Below, one piece after another: positions 34,560-43,101 of a stretch of DNA of 64,000 bases. The position numbers and the translations under genes were made by a program. The notes under the pieces were generated by a model, which worked only from the letters and a program-made list of their open reading frames with translations, ran no database searches and was not told the DNA's origin. How positions within the stretch are numbered: position 1 is the first letter of the stretch; each line of letters begins with the position of its first letter. This stretch comes from Paracoccaceae bacterium (GTDB lineage: Bacteria; Pseudomonadota; Alphaproteobacteria; Rhodobacterales; Rhodobacteraceae): assembly GCA_022763485.1 (NCBI GenBank), contig JALEGX010000011.1:1-64000 (forward strand), in the 5' to 3' direction.

Positions 34560-35414
34560 ATGACGGTATCCGACAGGCTGATTGAACATCGGGACAAGAT
34601 GACACCGACAGAGCGTCAGCTGCTGAATGCCTTGCTGGACGACTATCCGATTGTCGGGCTGGGCAGCATTACCGAGCTTGCAAGCGCTGCATCGGTGTCC
34701 ACCACGACGGTGGCGCGGATGTTGCAGAAGACCGGGTTCGACGGGTTTCCGCAGTTCCAGGCCGCCCTGCGGGCCGAGCTGAAGCAAATGATCTCGGACC
34801 CGATTTCCAAGCGCAACCTTTGGAAGAACGATCTGCCAGAGGAGCACATTCTGAACCGCTACTCCCGGCAGGGTCTGCAGAACCAGCAGCGCACCCTGGA
34901 TGAGCTGGACCCGGTGGATTTCGACCAGCTCTGCACGCTGCTTAGCGATCCCGATCGCACCATCTTTGTTGCGGGGGGGCGGATCACTGGCACCCTGGCA
35001 CATTATCTGTTTCTGCATCTCCAGATGATCCGCCCGCAGGTGCGGCTGGTGGCCAGCGGTGGCATGGCGATGCATGACCTGCTGGACGTGCAGGAAAATG
35101 ACGTGGTGGTGATCTTCGATGTGCGCCGTTACGAAAACACCACCCTTCAGCTGGCGCAGATGTGCCGGGACAAGGGCGCTCAGGTGGTGCTGTTCACCGA
35201 CCAGTGGCGCTCGCCCGTGCACCGGATCGCCAGCCTGACCTTCTCGGCCCGGATCGCGGTGCCCTCTGCCTGGGACAGCTGCCTGCCGCTTCTGATGCTG
35301 ATCGAATGCACCATCGCCGCGGTGCAGGAAAACCTGTGGGAAATGGTCAAGGACCGCACCGACGCGCTGGAAGAGGCCTTCAACCAGAGCAAGCTGTTCC
35401 GCAAGTTCATATAG
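34560..35414 (+). CDS. MurR/RpiR-family regulator
   Basis: The 284-residue protein has an N-terminal helix-turn-helix domain (1-77: MTPTERQLLNALLDDYPIVGLGSITELASAASVSTTTVARMLQKTGFDGFPQFQ) and a C-terminal SIS domain (about 125-260), here with GGRITGTLAHYL where SIS proteins bind ligands. It is divergent from the amidohydrolase-TRAP-ligase operon and is its probable regulator. SIS domains often sense phosphosugars, but RpiR proteins also serve amine and amino-acid pathways. Confidence 0.92.
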   Translation: MTVSDRLIEHRDKMTPTERQLLNALLDDYPIVGLGSITELASAASVSTTTVARMLQKTGFDGFPQFQAALRAELKQMISDPISKRNLWKNDLPEEHILNRYSRQGLQNQQRTLDELDPVDFDQLCTLLSDPDRTIFVAGGRITGTLAHYLFLHLQMIRPQVRLVASGGMAMHDLLDVQENDVVVIFDVRRYENTTLQLAQMCRDKGAQVVLFTDQWRSPVHRIASLTFSARIAVPSAWDSCLPLLMLIECTIAAVQENLWEMVKDRTDALEEAFNQSKLFRKFI

Positions 35415-35738
35415 GTGGGGGGATCGCTACGGGGCCCCCTCCCCTGCCCGCTTGAAATCTGGCATCGGTCGGTCGGGTCTGCGCGCTGACCGATGCGTCA
35501 TCGAAGCAATCGGGCCGTTCGCGGCGTGGGTGTTCCCTGCCCACCCCATAGCCGCATTTGGCCGCTCGGTGCTTCCACAACCCCCCTAACACGGCTCTAA
35601 TCCAGCTGTTCCGCGCAGGCGCCGCGCCTGGACGGCGACAGTTTTTCCTTGCACGAATCCGGCGATTTGGACAATAGTCACGAAAAAGAGGCAATAAACG
35701 CCAAATTCCGTGAACACGGAGTGCAAGTCAGAGAGCAG
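35415..35738. other. Intergenic region upstream of repA
   Basis: No gene is supported. Near 35420-35450 a G-run/C-run pair (GGGGG...CCCCC) could end RpiR transcription. A plausible repA promoter is TTGCAC at 35650 with GACAAT 15 bases on. TCCGTG-AA-CACGGA at 35707-35720 is a perfect 6-base inverted repeat 19 bases before the repA ATG, a good candidate for the RepA/RepB autoregulatory operator. Confidence 0.45.
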
Positions 35739-36926
35739 ATGGACAACATCGATCCCCATGAAGACCTCAACGAGGTCATCCGTCAACACGCAGAGTGGTT
35801 GGCGACGCAGTTGCATCATCAGCGCGAGAGCCTGTTTCCGCCCGATGCGGCCAAAGCAATGCGCAAGTTCACCTCCGGCGAGGCCGCGGCCCTGCTGGGC
35901 GTGAATGACTCCTACCTGCGCAAGCTGCATCTGGACGGCAAGGGCCCCTCCCCTGAAATGACGCCCGGCAATCGGCGGATCTATTCGGTCGCGGATATCC
36001 AGGAACTGCGCGAACTGCTTGAAAAGACAGCTAGAAAACCGGGGGACTACCTGCCCGGACGGCGCGAGGGTGACCACCTGCAGATCATCGGCGTGATGAA
36101 CTTCAAGGGCGGCTCGGGCAAGACCACCAGCTCGGCCCATCTGGCGCAGCGGCTGGCGCTCAAGGGCTATCGCGTGCTGGCGATCGATCTGGACCCGCAG
36201 GCCTCGCTGACCGCGCTGCACGGGGTCCAGCCGGAAATTGACCTGGAGGACGGCGGCACGCTGTATGACGCCATCCGCTATGAGGATCCCGCCCCGATCG
36301 CTTCGGTGATCCGCAAGACCTACATTCCGAATCTCGACCTGATTCCGGGCAATCTGGAGCTGATGGAATTTGAGCATGAAACCCCCCGCGCCCTGTCTCA
36401 GGGCAACGCGGGCCTGTTCTTTTTCCGGGTAAAAGAGGCTCTAACACAGGTCGATTCCGATTATGACGTCGTGGTGATCGACTGCCCGCCGCAGCTGGGC
36501 TTTCTCACCATGTCGGCGCTGTCGGCCTCCACCGGCGTGCTGGTGACGATCCACCCGGAAATGCTGGACGTGATGTCGATGTCGCAATTCCTGCGCATGA
36601 CCGCCGATCTGATGGACGTGATCGCCGAAAGCGGCGCGGATATGTCCCACGATTGGATGCGCTATCTGTTAACACGTTATGAACCCACCGACGCCCCGCA
36701 AAACCGGATCGTAGCCTTTTTGCGCACCATGTATGGCGACAAGGTGCTGAACGCGCCGATGTTGAAATCCACGGCGATCTCCGATGCGGGGCTGACCAAG
36801 CAGACCCTCTATGAGGTCGAGCGCAGCGCCTTCACCCGGTCCACCTACGACCGGGCCATCGAAAGCCTGAACGCCGTCAATGATGAGATCGCCGATCTGA
36901 TCCAGAAGACATGGGGGAGGACATGA
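35739..36926 (+). CDS. repA: Plasmid partition ATPase RepA (repABC system)
   Basis: The 395-residue ParA-family protein has an N-terminal winged-helix/MerR-like DNA-binding region (about 43-85: FTSGEAAALLGVNDSYLRKLHLDGKGP). It then has the deviant Walker A FKGGSGKTT (122-130), IDLDPQASLT (Walker A') and VVVIDCPPQLGF (Walker B). I use ATG 35739 with GAGAG upstream; a TTG at 35649 would add 30 residues. RepA moves plasmid copies by binding RepB-parS and, with ADP, represses the operon. It overlaps repB by four bases. Confidence 0.95.
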   Translation: MDNIDPHEDLNEVIRQHAEWLATQLHHQRESLFPPDAAKAMRKFTSGEAAALLGVNDSYLRKLHLDGKGPSPEMTPGNRRIYSVADIQELRELLEKTARKPGDYLPGRREGDHLQIIGVMNFKGGSGKTTSSAHLAQRLALKGYRVLAIDLDPQASLTALHGVQPEIDLEDGGTLYDAIRYEDPAPIASVIRKTYIPNLDLIPGNLELMEFEHETPRALSQGNAGLFFFRVKEALTQVDSDYDVVVIDCPPQLGFLTMSALSASTGVLVTIHPEMLDVMSMSQFLRMTADLMDVIAESGADMSHDWMRYLLTRYEPTDAPQNRIVAFLRTMYGDKVLNAPMLKSTAISDAGLTKQTLYEVERSAFTRSTYDRAIESLNAVNDEIADLIQKTWGRT

Positions 36927-37936
36927 CCGACAGCCGCAAGAAACGCATGGCCCTGCTGGACAACATGGCCGCCGCGGGCGCCGCCTCCCCGTCCGGGGCG
37001 ACCTCGATGATGAGCGCCAACCGCGCGCTGCGCTCCGCCCGCGATGCGGTGGACGCCCATCACGTGTGGGAGCTGGACCCGGCCCAGATTGACGACACAC
37101 GGCTGGCCGACCGCCTGAACCCCGAAGACGTGCTGGACCTGCGCGACGCGATCGAGGCCAACGGCCAGACCGTGCCGATCCTGGTGCGCCGCAATCCCGC
37201 CGACAGCAATCGCTATCTGCTGATCTATGGTCGGCGCCGGCTGGAGGCGATCCGCGGCTCCGACAAGGTGGCCAAGGTGCGCGCGCTGGTCGCCACCATG
37301 GATGACGACGCCTCGCTGCGGGCGCAGATTTCCGAGAACATGGCCCGCCGTGATCTGTCGTTCATCGAACGGGCGCTGATGGCCAAGACCCTTGTCGACA
37401 GCGGCTTCGGCAACCAGAGCCAGGTGGCCGAGGTTCTGACGGTGACCAAATCATCGGTTTCGATGGCCATTTCGGTGGTTGAAAGCATCGGTGAAGAGCT
37501 GGTGCGCGCCATCGGGGCCGCCCATGGCATCGGTCGCCCCCGCTGGGAGAAGCTGGCCACGGCGATCGAACAGAGCCGCGCAGATCCCGCGCGCCTGGCC
37601 GATGTCGCCTACACCACGCGCGACAGCTTTGCCGTCGGCACGCTGACCGAGCTGCCTGATGACGGCGATGTCGACCTATCGGTTCTGGCCTTTGACGCGG
37701 TGATGAAGGCGGTCGGCGATCCCGGCAAACCCCAGAACGCCAAGGCCCCCTCCCCTGCCCGCGCGCGGCGGCGCACGCTGACCGTAGCGGGCCATAGCGG
37801 CGGTTCGGTCCAGCGCACGGCCAAGGGGCTGGCGATCACGCTGAAAGACGGGGCCTTTGCCGACTGGATCGAGGCCGAGGCCCAAACCCTGATTGACGAC
37901 CTTCACGCGCGTTGGCTGCAACGCGGCGAAGACTGA
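36923..37936 (+). CDS. repB: ParB-type partition protein RepB (repABC system)
   Basis: The 337-residue protein has the ParB N-terminal catalytic-like box with GRRRLEA (about 103-109) and ISENMARRDLSFIERA. An HTH region follows (about 155-190: NQSQVAEVLTVTKSSVSMAISVVES), then the RepB C-terminal dimerisation part. The ATG at 36923 overlaps the repA stop (ATGA) and is preceded by GGGGGAGG. RepB should bind the two parS sites downstream of repC. Confidence 0.95.
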   Translation: MTDSRKKRMALLDNMAAAGAASPSGATSMMSANRALRSARDAVDAHHVWELDPAQIDDTRLADRLNPEDVLDLRDAIEANGQTVPILVRRNPADSNRYLLIYGRRRLEAIRGSDKVAKVRALVATMDDDASLRAQISENMARRDLSFIERALMAKTLVDSGFGNQSQVAEVLTVTKSSVSMAISVVESIGEELVRAIGAAHGIGRPRWEKLATAIEQSRADPARLADVAYTTRDSFAVGTLTELPDDGDVDLSVLAFDAVMKAVGDPGKPQNAKAPSPARARRRTLTVAGHSGGSVQRTAKGLAITLKDGAFADWIEAEAQTLIDDLHARWLQRGED

Positions 37937-37970
37937 GGAAGAGCAAAACAAAGGAGGCACACGCCAGACA

Positions 37971-38050
37971 AAAGAAAAGGTCCCGCAAAGACGATACTCC
38001 ACGAGACCCTGACTTGTTCTTAGCACCTTCAAGGTAGTGTTCGTGGCCAT
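37971..38050 (-). ncRNA. Antisense counter-transcribed RNA (incA-type) between repB and repC
   Basis: repABC plasmids encode a small antisense RNA in this interval that represses repC. Read on the minus strand there is a hairpin GGTCTCG...CGGGACC (38008-38002 with 37985-37979, one G-U pair) followed by TTTTCTTTT (37978-37970), an intrinsic terminator facing repB. A possible promoter (TTGCGG, 17-base spacer, TACCTT) lies just upstream on that strand. The exact 5' end is a guess. Confidence 0.55.
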
Positions 38051-38110
38051 AATCCGCAAGTCCAAAGTGATTCGCGGCACGGGATTTCTTTGTCTTCGTG
38101 AACAGAAAAC

Positions 38111-39352
38111 ATGGAATACACTCCGGTAACGCCGTTTCGGCGAACGGTTGATGCTGTCCTGCTGAAACATCAGCAGGGCGCGCAAACCGAATTGCCCCCG
38201 CAGGGGGCGAACAAATGGGAAGTGCTGCGCGAATTGTCCGCAGGGCGCAGCGTCTATGGCCTCTCGGACCGTGATCTGACGGTGCTTCAGGCCTTGATCA
38301 GCTTCTACCCGGCGACCATCCTGGGCGGCAATTCGGCCGATCTGGTGATCCACCCGTCCAACAAATCCATCTGCGAGCGTCTGAATGGTATGCCCTGTTC
38401 CACCATGCGCCGCCATCTGGCCCATCTGGTGCAGGCGGGCGTGCTGCTGCGCCGGGACAGCCCCAACGGCAAACGCTATGCGCGCCGCTATGGCGAGGAG
38501 AAAATCGCCTATGGCTTCGACCTCTCCCCGCTCGTTCAGCGCTTCCAGGAGTTCTGTGAGGCCGCAGAACAGGTGCGCAGCGCCGAAGAGCAGCTCAAGC
38601 GCCTCAGAGAGGCTGTCAGCCTGATGCGGCGCGATCTGGCGGGTCTGGCGGACTACGGGCAATCTGCGCGCCCTGACCTGAGCATCTGGGATGCGTTCTC
38701 GGATATGGCGGCGCTTGGCGCCCGGTCCTTGCGGCGCAAGCTGACGGTCGAGGAACTGACCGCTCTGGAGCAGGAGTTCCGCCTCGCCTTGGATAAAGCG
38801 CGGGATATCCTGGAGGGAAAACCCCTTACAGCAGAAGATATGAGCACCAAAGGCGCTCAATCTGAGCAGCACTATCAGAATTCAAATAAAGACTCTTATG
38901 ATTCTGAACTTCGCTTCGAAAAAGCAAAAGCCGAAGGTCGGGATCTGATCCAGAGCGCAGAGCCCGATGAGGCGGAGGGAGAGATCGCCTTGCACGATCC
39001 GGTTGTACCTCCGGACAACGAACGCTTGCCGAATATCCCGCTGGGACTGGTTCTGGCCAGCTGTGCCGAAATTCAGACCTATGCAGGTGGTGCGATCCGG
39101 CATTGGCATGATCTTGTCCGCGCCGCTGATATCGTGCGGCCCATGATGGGTGTTTCGCCCTCAGCCTGGGACGACGCCAAGCGCGCCATGGGACCGGAAG
39201 AGGCCGCCGTGGTCATCGCAGCCATGTTGGAACGATTCACCGAAATCCGCTCGCATGGGGGTTATCTGCGCCATCTCACCGACAAGGCCCAATCGGGGAG
39301 CTTCTCCTGTGGACCGATGGTCATGGCGTTGATGCGTCGCGAGGCCGCCTGA
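38111..39352 (+). CDS. repC: Replication initiator RepC (repABC system)
   Basis: The 413-residue protein starts MEYTPVTPFRRTVDA and carries the RepC winged-helix core (LSDRDLTVLQALISFYPA...SNKSICERLNGMPCSTMRRHLAHLVQAGVLLRRDSPNGKRYARR, about 55-135). A coiled-coil stretch and a C-terminal domain follow. RepC starts replication, usually at an origin within its own gene. The leader before the ATG has no strong ribosome-binding site, consistent with control by the antisense RNA. It defines the window as part of a repABC plasmid or chromid. Confidence 0.95.
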   Translation: MEYTPVTPFRRTVDAVLLKHQQGAQTELPPQGANKWEVLRELSAGRSVYGLSDRDLTVLQALISFYPATILGGNSADLVIHPSNKSICERLNGMPCSTMRRHLAHLVQAGVLLRRDSPNGKRYARRYGEEKIAYGFDLSPLVQRFQEFCEAAEQVRSAEEQLKRLREAVSLMRRDLAGLADYGQSARPDLSIWDAFSDMAALGARSLRRKLTVEELTALEQEFRLALDKARDILEGKPLTAEDMSTKGAQSEQHYQNSNKDSYDSELRFEKAKAEGRDLIQSAEPDEAEGEIALHDPVVPPDNERLPNIPLGLVLASCAEIQTYAGGAIRHWHDLVRAADIVRPMMGVSPSAWDDAKRAMGPEEAAVVIAAMLERFTEIRSHGGYLRHLTDKAQSGSFSCGPMVMALMRREAA

Positions 39353-39455
39353 TCTACAGGTAAATCGGGCGCGCGGTGGTGCTGCGAAGTCTTAACCGGA
39401 TTTTGGGAGGGTGTCCCCTGCCCTCCCCCTGTGCGCGCTTGCGGTTTTTCACACA

Positions 39456-39471
39456 GTTCACAACTGTGAAC
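39456..39471. promoter_or_regulatory. parS-like site 1
   Basis: GTTCACAACTGTGAAC has 7-base perfect arms and an AC centre. repABC parS sites follow GTT-N4-GC-N4-AAC. Here the central GC is AC, otherwise identical to site 2 located 22 bases downstream. Confidence 0.7.
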
Positions 39472-39493
39472 TCTGACCAACGGCGCCCCCGAA

Positions 39494-39509
39494 GTTCACA
39501 GCTGTGAAC
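39494..39509. promoter_or_regulatory. parS site 2 (perfect palindrome)
   Basis: GTTCACAGCTGTGAAC is a perfect 16-base palindrome that fits the repABC parS pattern GTT-N4-GC-N4-AAC. It starts 142 bases after the repC stop, one of the usual places for repABC centromeres, and should be bound by RepB. Flanking A/T extends the palindrome to 18 bases. Confidence 0.82.
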
Positions 39510-39545
39510 TGTGTGACCTCTGACATCGGTTTCCGGAGACCGGCC

Positions 39546-39582
39546 AAAAAAAGATCCAGACCTCCCTTCGGAAATCTGGATC
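39546..39582 (-). terminator. Intrinsic terminator of the leftward Rieske operon
   Basis: On the minus strand GATCCAGA (39582-39575) pairs with TCTGGATC (39560-39553), followed by TTTTTTT (39552-39546). It lies 136 bases beyond the reductase stop and also insulates the parS region from leftward transcription. Confidence 0.75.
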
Positions 39583-39717
39583 AACAGGACGAAAGTCCAC
39601 TGCGACTGCGTCTTAACGCCCCTGACAAAGATCGTGAGGCGAAGCAAGAAGATCGACTTGGCGGACCGGATGTACTGGTGGCCGCGGGGCGCGCCAGCCT
39701 GCCGGTGCGATGACGCT

Positions 39718-40776
39718 TCAGTCTTCGAACCGGATGTCCAGCTTTGGCGTGGCGGGCAGGCTCTGGCAGGTCAGGATCTGGCCCTGCGCGATCTCATCCG
39801 CATCCAACGCCATATGGGCACGCATGTGAACCTGACCGGAGGCCAGCCGGGCGCGGCAGCTGCCGCAGACACCGGACTGACAGCTGTGATCGGGGCGCAG
39901 ACCGGCGGCCAGCGCGGCCTCCAGAACGGTTTGACCGGCCTGGACCTGCACCGTCTGGGGCGTGCCGTCGAGCGTCAGCCGCGCCGTGGCGGCAATTCCC
40001 GCGACGCTGGTGTCTGCCTCGACCGCGCCGCCAAAGCTTTCCATGTGGATGCGCCGGGCCGGGACATCCAACCCGGTCAGCGCGTCGCGCATGGTGCGGT
40101 TCAGCGTGCCGGGACCACAGATCCAGTATTGCACGTCCTGCGCCACGGGGGGGGCTTCGGCAAACCAGGTACTGAGCGCGTCCGCGTCGATCCGGCCGCT
40201 GCGCCACGGGGTCATCCGGTGCCACATCGAGGGGGCAGAGAGCACATGGCGCAGGCTGAAGCGGTCCGGGTGGGCGACGGTCAGCTCCTCCAGCTCGGAC
40301 AGCAGCAGGATGTCATCGGCGCGCCGGTTGCCATAGAGCAGATGCGCCACCGCGTAGGGTTCATCCTCCAGCAGCGCACGGATCATCGTCAGCAGCGGGG
40401 TGATGCCGCTGCCCGCGGCAATGAAGTAATGGGTGCGATGGCCGGTGGCCTGCGGCGTCAGAACGAAACGGCCCGTGGGCAGCCCGGCCTCGACCACGTC
40501 GCCCACCTGCAGAGCGTCGGCAATATGGTTGGACACCACGCCGCCCTTGACCCGTTTCACCGTGATGCGGGGCACGTCGCCCATGGGCCGGGACAGGGTA
40601 TAGGTCCGGCGATGCTCCTGCCCGTCGATGTTGAAGCGCAGCGGCAGATGCTGACCGGGCTGCCAGCGGAACAGGTCGTGCAGGGCAGGGGGCACGTCAA
40701 AGGTGACGCTTGTGGCCTTGCCGCCAATCTCGGGACGGATGTGGGCAATTGTGAGGGGGTGGAAGCGCCGGGTCAT
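39718..40776 (-). CDS. Ferredoxin-type oxidoreductase (FNR domain plus C-terminal [2Fe-2S])
   Basis: The 352-residue protein has an FAD-binding RRTYTLSRP (about 56-64), an NAD(P) domain with AAGSGITPLLTMIRALL (about 118-134) and YWICGPGTLNRTM. The C-terminal plant-type ferredoxin has C-x4-C-x2-C (HSCQSGVCGSCRA near 305) and a distal CQS. This PaaE/VanB-like order supplies electrons from NAD(P)H to the Rieske oxygenase, whose stop overlaps this start by four bases. It is the last gene of the TetR-controlled operon. Confidence 0.93.
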   Translation of the reverse strand: MTRRFHPLTIAHIRPEIGGKATSVTFDVPPALHDLFRWQPGQHLPLRFNIDGQEHRRTYTLSRPMGDVPRITVKRVKGGVVSNHIADALQVGDVVEAGLPTGRFVLTPQATGHRTHYFIAAGSGITPLLTMIRALLEDEPYAVAHLLYGNRRADDILLLSELEELTVAHPDRFSLRHVLSAPSMWHRMTPWRSGRIDADALSTWFAEAPPVAQDVQYWICGPGTLNRTMRDALTGLDVPARRIHMESFGGAVEADTSVAGIAATARLTLDGTPQTVQVQAGQTVLEAALAAGLRPDHSCQSGVCGSCRARLASGQVHMRAHMALDADEIAQGQILTCQSLPATPKLDIRFED

Positions 40777-41939
40777 CGGTCCAGCGCCTCCTGCGCGGCC
40801 ATGAAGTCCAGGATCGCGGCCTGATGGTTGGTGATCGGGCTTTCCCCGTTCGCTGCGGGGCCGATTTCCAGAAACGGGCTGGTCAGGGATTTCTGCTGCT
40901 GCTCGCAGGCATAGATGTCCTCGGCGGTGAAATCGCCCGAGGCCATCGGGTCATCGGCTCCGGCGGCGTCCTGACCGCTGTATTTCGGCCCGCCGAAGGA
41001 CCGCCAGAACCCGTGGCTGCGCCAGGCCTGTTTGCTGTAGGCCCAGCTGGAGACATTGGCCAGCTTGGTGCGGTTTTCGACGCGGGTCAGATCCGGGGCC
41101 AGCGGGGTGATGATGAAGAGGTTCCAGCTGTCTTCGCTGGCGCCGATGCCGATGCCGGGAAACAGCATGGGAACCCAGGCGCCCACATGCGGCTCGGGGA
41201 TCACGCGCGGCGTGGGCAGATTCTGTTCCAGGTTCTTGGCATAGGCGGCGGCGGGCGGTTCCCAGAAATGGTAATGCGGTCCCTTCCAGCCATATTCCGC
41301 AGCCGCGTGATCATACATGTGCAGCGTGTTCGAATGCAGGTGGCTGAGGTGATAGACGTCGATGTAGTTTTCGACCACGATCTTCCAGTTGGCCCGGATC
41401 TCATAGCTGTTGCGCGCTTCTTCGTATTCTACCAGCTCCTGTGGCTGATGCGGGCCGAGCAGGGGATCAACCGGGCCGAACCAGTCCACCAGCGACGGCG
41501 CCTTCGGATCGGGGTGCACGAAAAGCATACCGCGCCAGATGTCGACGCTGGCGGGTTTCAGCCCCAGACAGCTTTTGTCCAGCCCGCCGGGGTATTCGCG
41601 CTCCTCATCCGGCACCGAGATCAGGTTGCCTTCCAGATCGTAGGTCCAGTCGTGGTAGGGGCAGGTCAGCGCCTTCTGTGTCTTGCCGACGGCGCGGATC
41701 AGCTGTGTGCCGCGATGCCGACAGATGTTGTGGAAGGCGCGCAGCCGGTGGTCGCGGCCCATCACGATGAAGATGTTGTTCAGCCCGGCCTGCACCGAGA
41801 TGTAATGCCCCGGTTCGGGAATGTCCTCGACCAGCCCGGCAAAGCGCCAGCTGCGCGAGAAGATCAGCCGCTGTTCGCGGTCGAACCAGTCCTGATCGGT
41901 GTAAGCGGAGACGGGGAGGGAGTGATACATGCGGGTCAA
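40773..41939 (-). CDS. Rieske non-haem iron oxygenase, alpha subunit
   Basis: The 388-residue protein has a Rieske [2Fe-2S] site C73-x-H75 (NICRHRG) and C93-x2-H96 (CPYHDW), then a mononuclear-iron motif ENYIDVYHLSHLH near 192-204. The family hydroxylates aromatics or demethylates/cleaves amines (GbcA, CntA, VanA, stachydrine demethylase). With a single-protein reductase and no beta subunit it resembles demethylase-type two-component systems. The substrate cannot be fixed from sequence. Confidence 0.92.
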   Translation of the reverse strand: MTRMYHSLPVSAYTDQDWFDREQRLIFSRSWRFAGLVEDIPEPGHYISVQAGLNNIFIVMGRDHRLRAFHNICRHRGTQLIRAVGKTQKALTCPYHDWTYDLEGNLISVPDEEREYPGGLDKSCLGLKPASVDIWRGMLFVHPDPKAPSLVDWFGPVDPLLGPHQPQELVEYEEARNSYEIRANWKIVVENYIDVYHLSHLHSNTLHMYDHAAAEYGWKGPHYHFWEPPAAAYAKNLEQNLPTPRVIPEPHVGAWVPMLFPGIGIGASEDSWNLFIITPLAPDLTRVENRTKLANVSSWAYSKQAWRSHGFWRSFGGPKYSGQDAAGADDPMASGDFTAEDIYACEQQQKSLTSPFLEIGPAANGESPITNHQAAILDFMAAQEALDR

Positions 41940-41948
41940 CGGATTACC

Positions 41949-42212
41949 TCATACAAGCCAGTCGGCGTATTGGGGAAACAGGCTGGCGGCGACCATCATG
42001 GCGCCAAAGAGCGCCCAGGTGATCACCACGGCCCAGAACAGAATGGGGTCTTCGTCCCGGTTCACTTCGAACACCAGATAGGCCTGGCCGGACATGACGG
42101 CGGGGACCAGCCACCACAGGAACATCAGCCCCCAGACCCAGTAGCTGCCCAGCACGGCGGCCAGTATCAGCACGGGCAGGGCGATGTGATTGATCAGGCG
42201 GTCCCGGGTCAT
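41949..42212 (-). CDS. Small hydrophobic membrane protein in the Rieske operon
   Basis: The 87-residue protein has three likely membrane segments (about 8-25, 28-45, 58-78), many tryptophans and little else; no family recognised. It begins in an ATGA overlap with the TetR gene and ends 10 bases before the Rieske gene, so it is a genuine operon member. It could help uptake of the substrate or anchor the oxygenase. Confidence 0.7.
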   Translation of the reverse strand: MTRDRLINHIALPVLILAAVLGSYWVWGLMFLWWLVPAVMSGQAYLVFEVNRDEDPILFWAVVITWALFGAMMVAASLFPQYADWLV

Positions 42213-42799
42213 GCGGCATCCTCCAGACAGCGGGTGAGCAGCAGCGCGGCCTGCCGGAGTTCGGCCCGCCAGTTGGGGGGCGGAGCCAGCGGAGAAAGGG
42301 AATCAAGCGTCACGAAGGCCGATGAGATCCCCTGTGCCACGGCGCGCAGGGTGGCCGGCGTGGCCTCCGGGGCCAGCCGCCGCAGGGTGTCGGTCAGAGC
42401 GATCAGGAACTGGTCCAGACTGTCCAGCAGCGCGGCGCCCCGGTCGGGGTGTTCGGGGGCGGTTGCGGTCAGCGCCTGCCAGGCCAGCAACAGGCGCGGG
42501 TCATGTTCTTTGGTGTCGACGAACAGAAGGTCGACCAGTGCCAGTGGCGTCTCAACCGTGTCCAGCGCCTGAACCAGGTCGCGCGTCTTGGCGTTGAACG
42601 TGTTGATCACATGGTCGTTCAGCGCGGCGACCATCTGGTCCCGATTGCCCAGATAGTGCCGCAGCAGGGGGCGTTTGACCTGGGCTTGGGCGGCAATGCG
42701 GTCCTGCGTGGCCCCCTCGAGCCCGAACTGCGCAACGCAGGTCAGATAGGCGTCGAGGATTTCGGCAGATCTCTGGTCCTTGAGGCTGGGACGGGGCAT
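42209..42799 (-). CDS. TetR-family regulator, BetI-like
   Basis: The 196-residue protein has an N-terminal helix-turn-helix (about 8-55: RSAEILDAYLTCVAQFGLEGATQDRIAAQAQVKRPLLRHYLGNRDQMV) and a variable ligand domain. ATG 42799 (MPRPSLKDQ) has GGAG seven bases upstream. It is the first gene of the operon with the membrane protein, the Rieske oxygenase and the reductase. Two palindromes lie directly upstream, so autorepression with substrate relief is likely. Confidence 0.9.
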   Translation of the reverse strand: MPRPSLKDQRSAEILDAYLTCVAQFGLEGATQDRIAAQAQVKRPLLRHYLGNRDQMVAALNDHVINTFNAKTRDLVQALDTVETPLALVDLLFVDTKEHDPRLLLAWQALTATAPEHPDRGAALLDSLDQFLIALTDTLRRLAPEATPATLRAVAQGISSAFVTLDSLSPLAPPPNWRAELRQAALLLTRCLEDAA

Positions 42800-42813
42800 G
42801 GTGACTCCATTTA

Positions 42814-42829
42814 TTGTCATTTTTGACAA
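42814..42829. promoter_or_regulatory. TetR operator candidate 1
   Basis: TTGTCA-TTTT-TGACAA has 6-base perfect arms, 15 bases upstream of the TetR start, overlapping the expected ribosome-binding and promoter region. It shares the TTGTCA/TGACAA words with the longer palindrome at 42844-42867. Confidence 0.6.
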
Positions 42830-42843
42830 ATAATGACGTCGCC

Positions 42844-42867
42844 TAAATTGTCAAGTTTGACAATTTA
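42844..42867. promoter_or_regulatory. TetR operator candidate 2 (long palindrome)
   Basis: Eleven-base perfect arms (TAAATTGTCAA and TTGACAATTTA) flank a GT centre, 45 bases upstream of the TetR start. It is the most regular palindrome in the window outside parS. TTGTCA-type half sites occur in both candidates, at a 30-base offset. Confidence 0.75.
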
Positions 42868-43101
42868 AATTCCTTACCGAGCGTCGCTGGTCCGACTTGT
42901 GGACGTAGAACCAAAGCAGCGTGTTGCATGGATGTTCTGGCAATGATCCATGCCGAAGGTTTTGTAGGGCAGGGAGCGCTTTTTTGACTGCCGCTGGAAG
43001 TGTTCCAGCAGGAAGGTGCAGCCAGGGGCGCGCAATATGGGCGGGGCTTACTTGAATTTGGTGCGACTGAGTGCTACCTGTTTCTGCCAAGGAGACAAGC
43101 C
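42868..43101. other. Intergenic region between the TetR operators and parDE
   Basis: No gene is supported. The end of the stretch should hold the parDE promoter; an AAGGAGAC ribosome-binding site lies directly before the ParD start. A longer frame starting at 43000 continues into ParD but lacks a ribosome-binding site. Confidence 0.4.

Larger units (their letters stand above)
39353..39717. other. Region downstream of repC with partition sites
   Basis: There is no gene in this 365-base gap. It contains the two parS-type 16-mers (39456 and 39494) and a terminator for the leftward Rieske operon (39546-39582). Short reading frames across it have no family similarity that I can recognise. Confidence 0.6.

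Noticed and set aside
43000..43101. N-terminal extension of the antitoxin (34 extra residues)
   Set aside because: The AGGAGAC site directly before 43102 and the ribbon-helix-helix start at MSVKSS define the normal ParD length.
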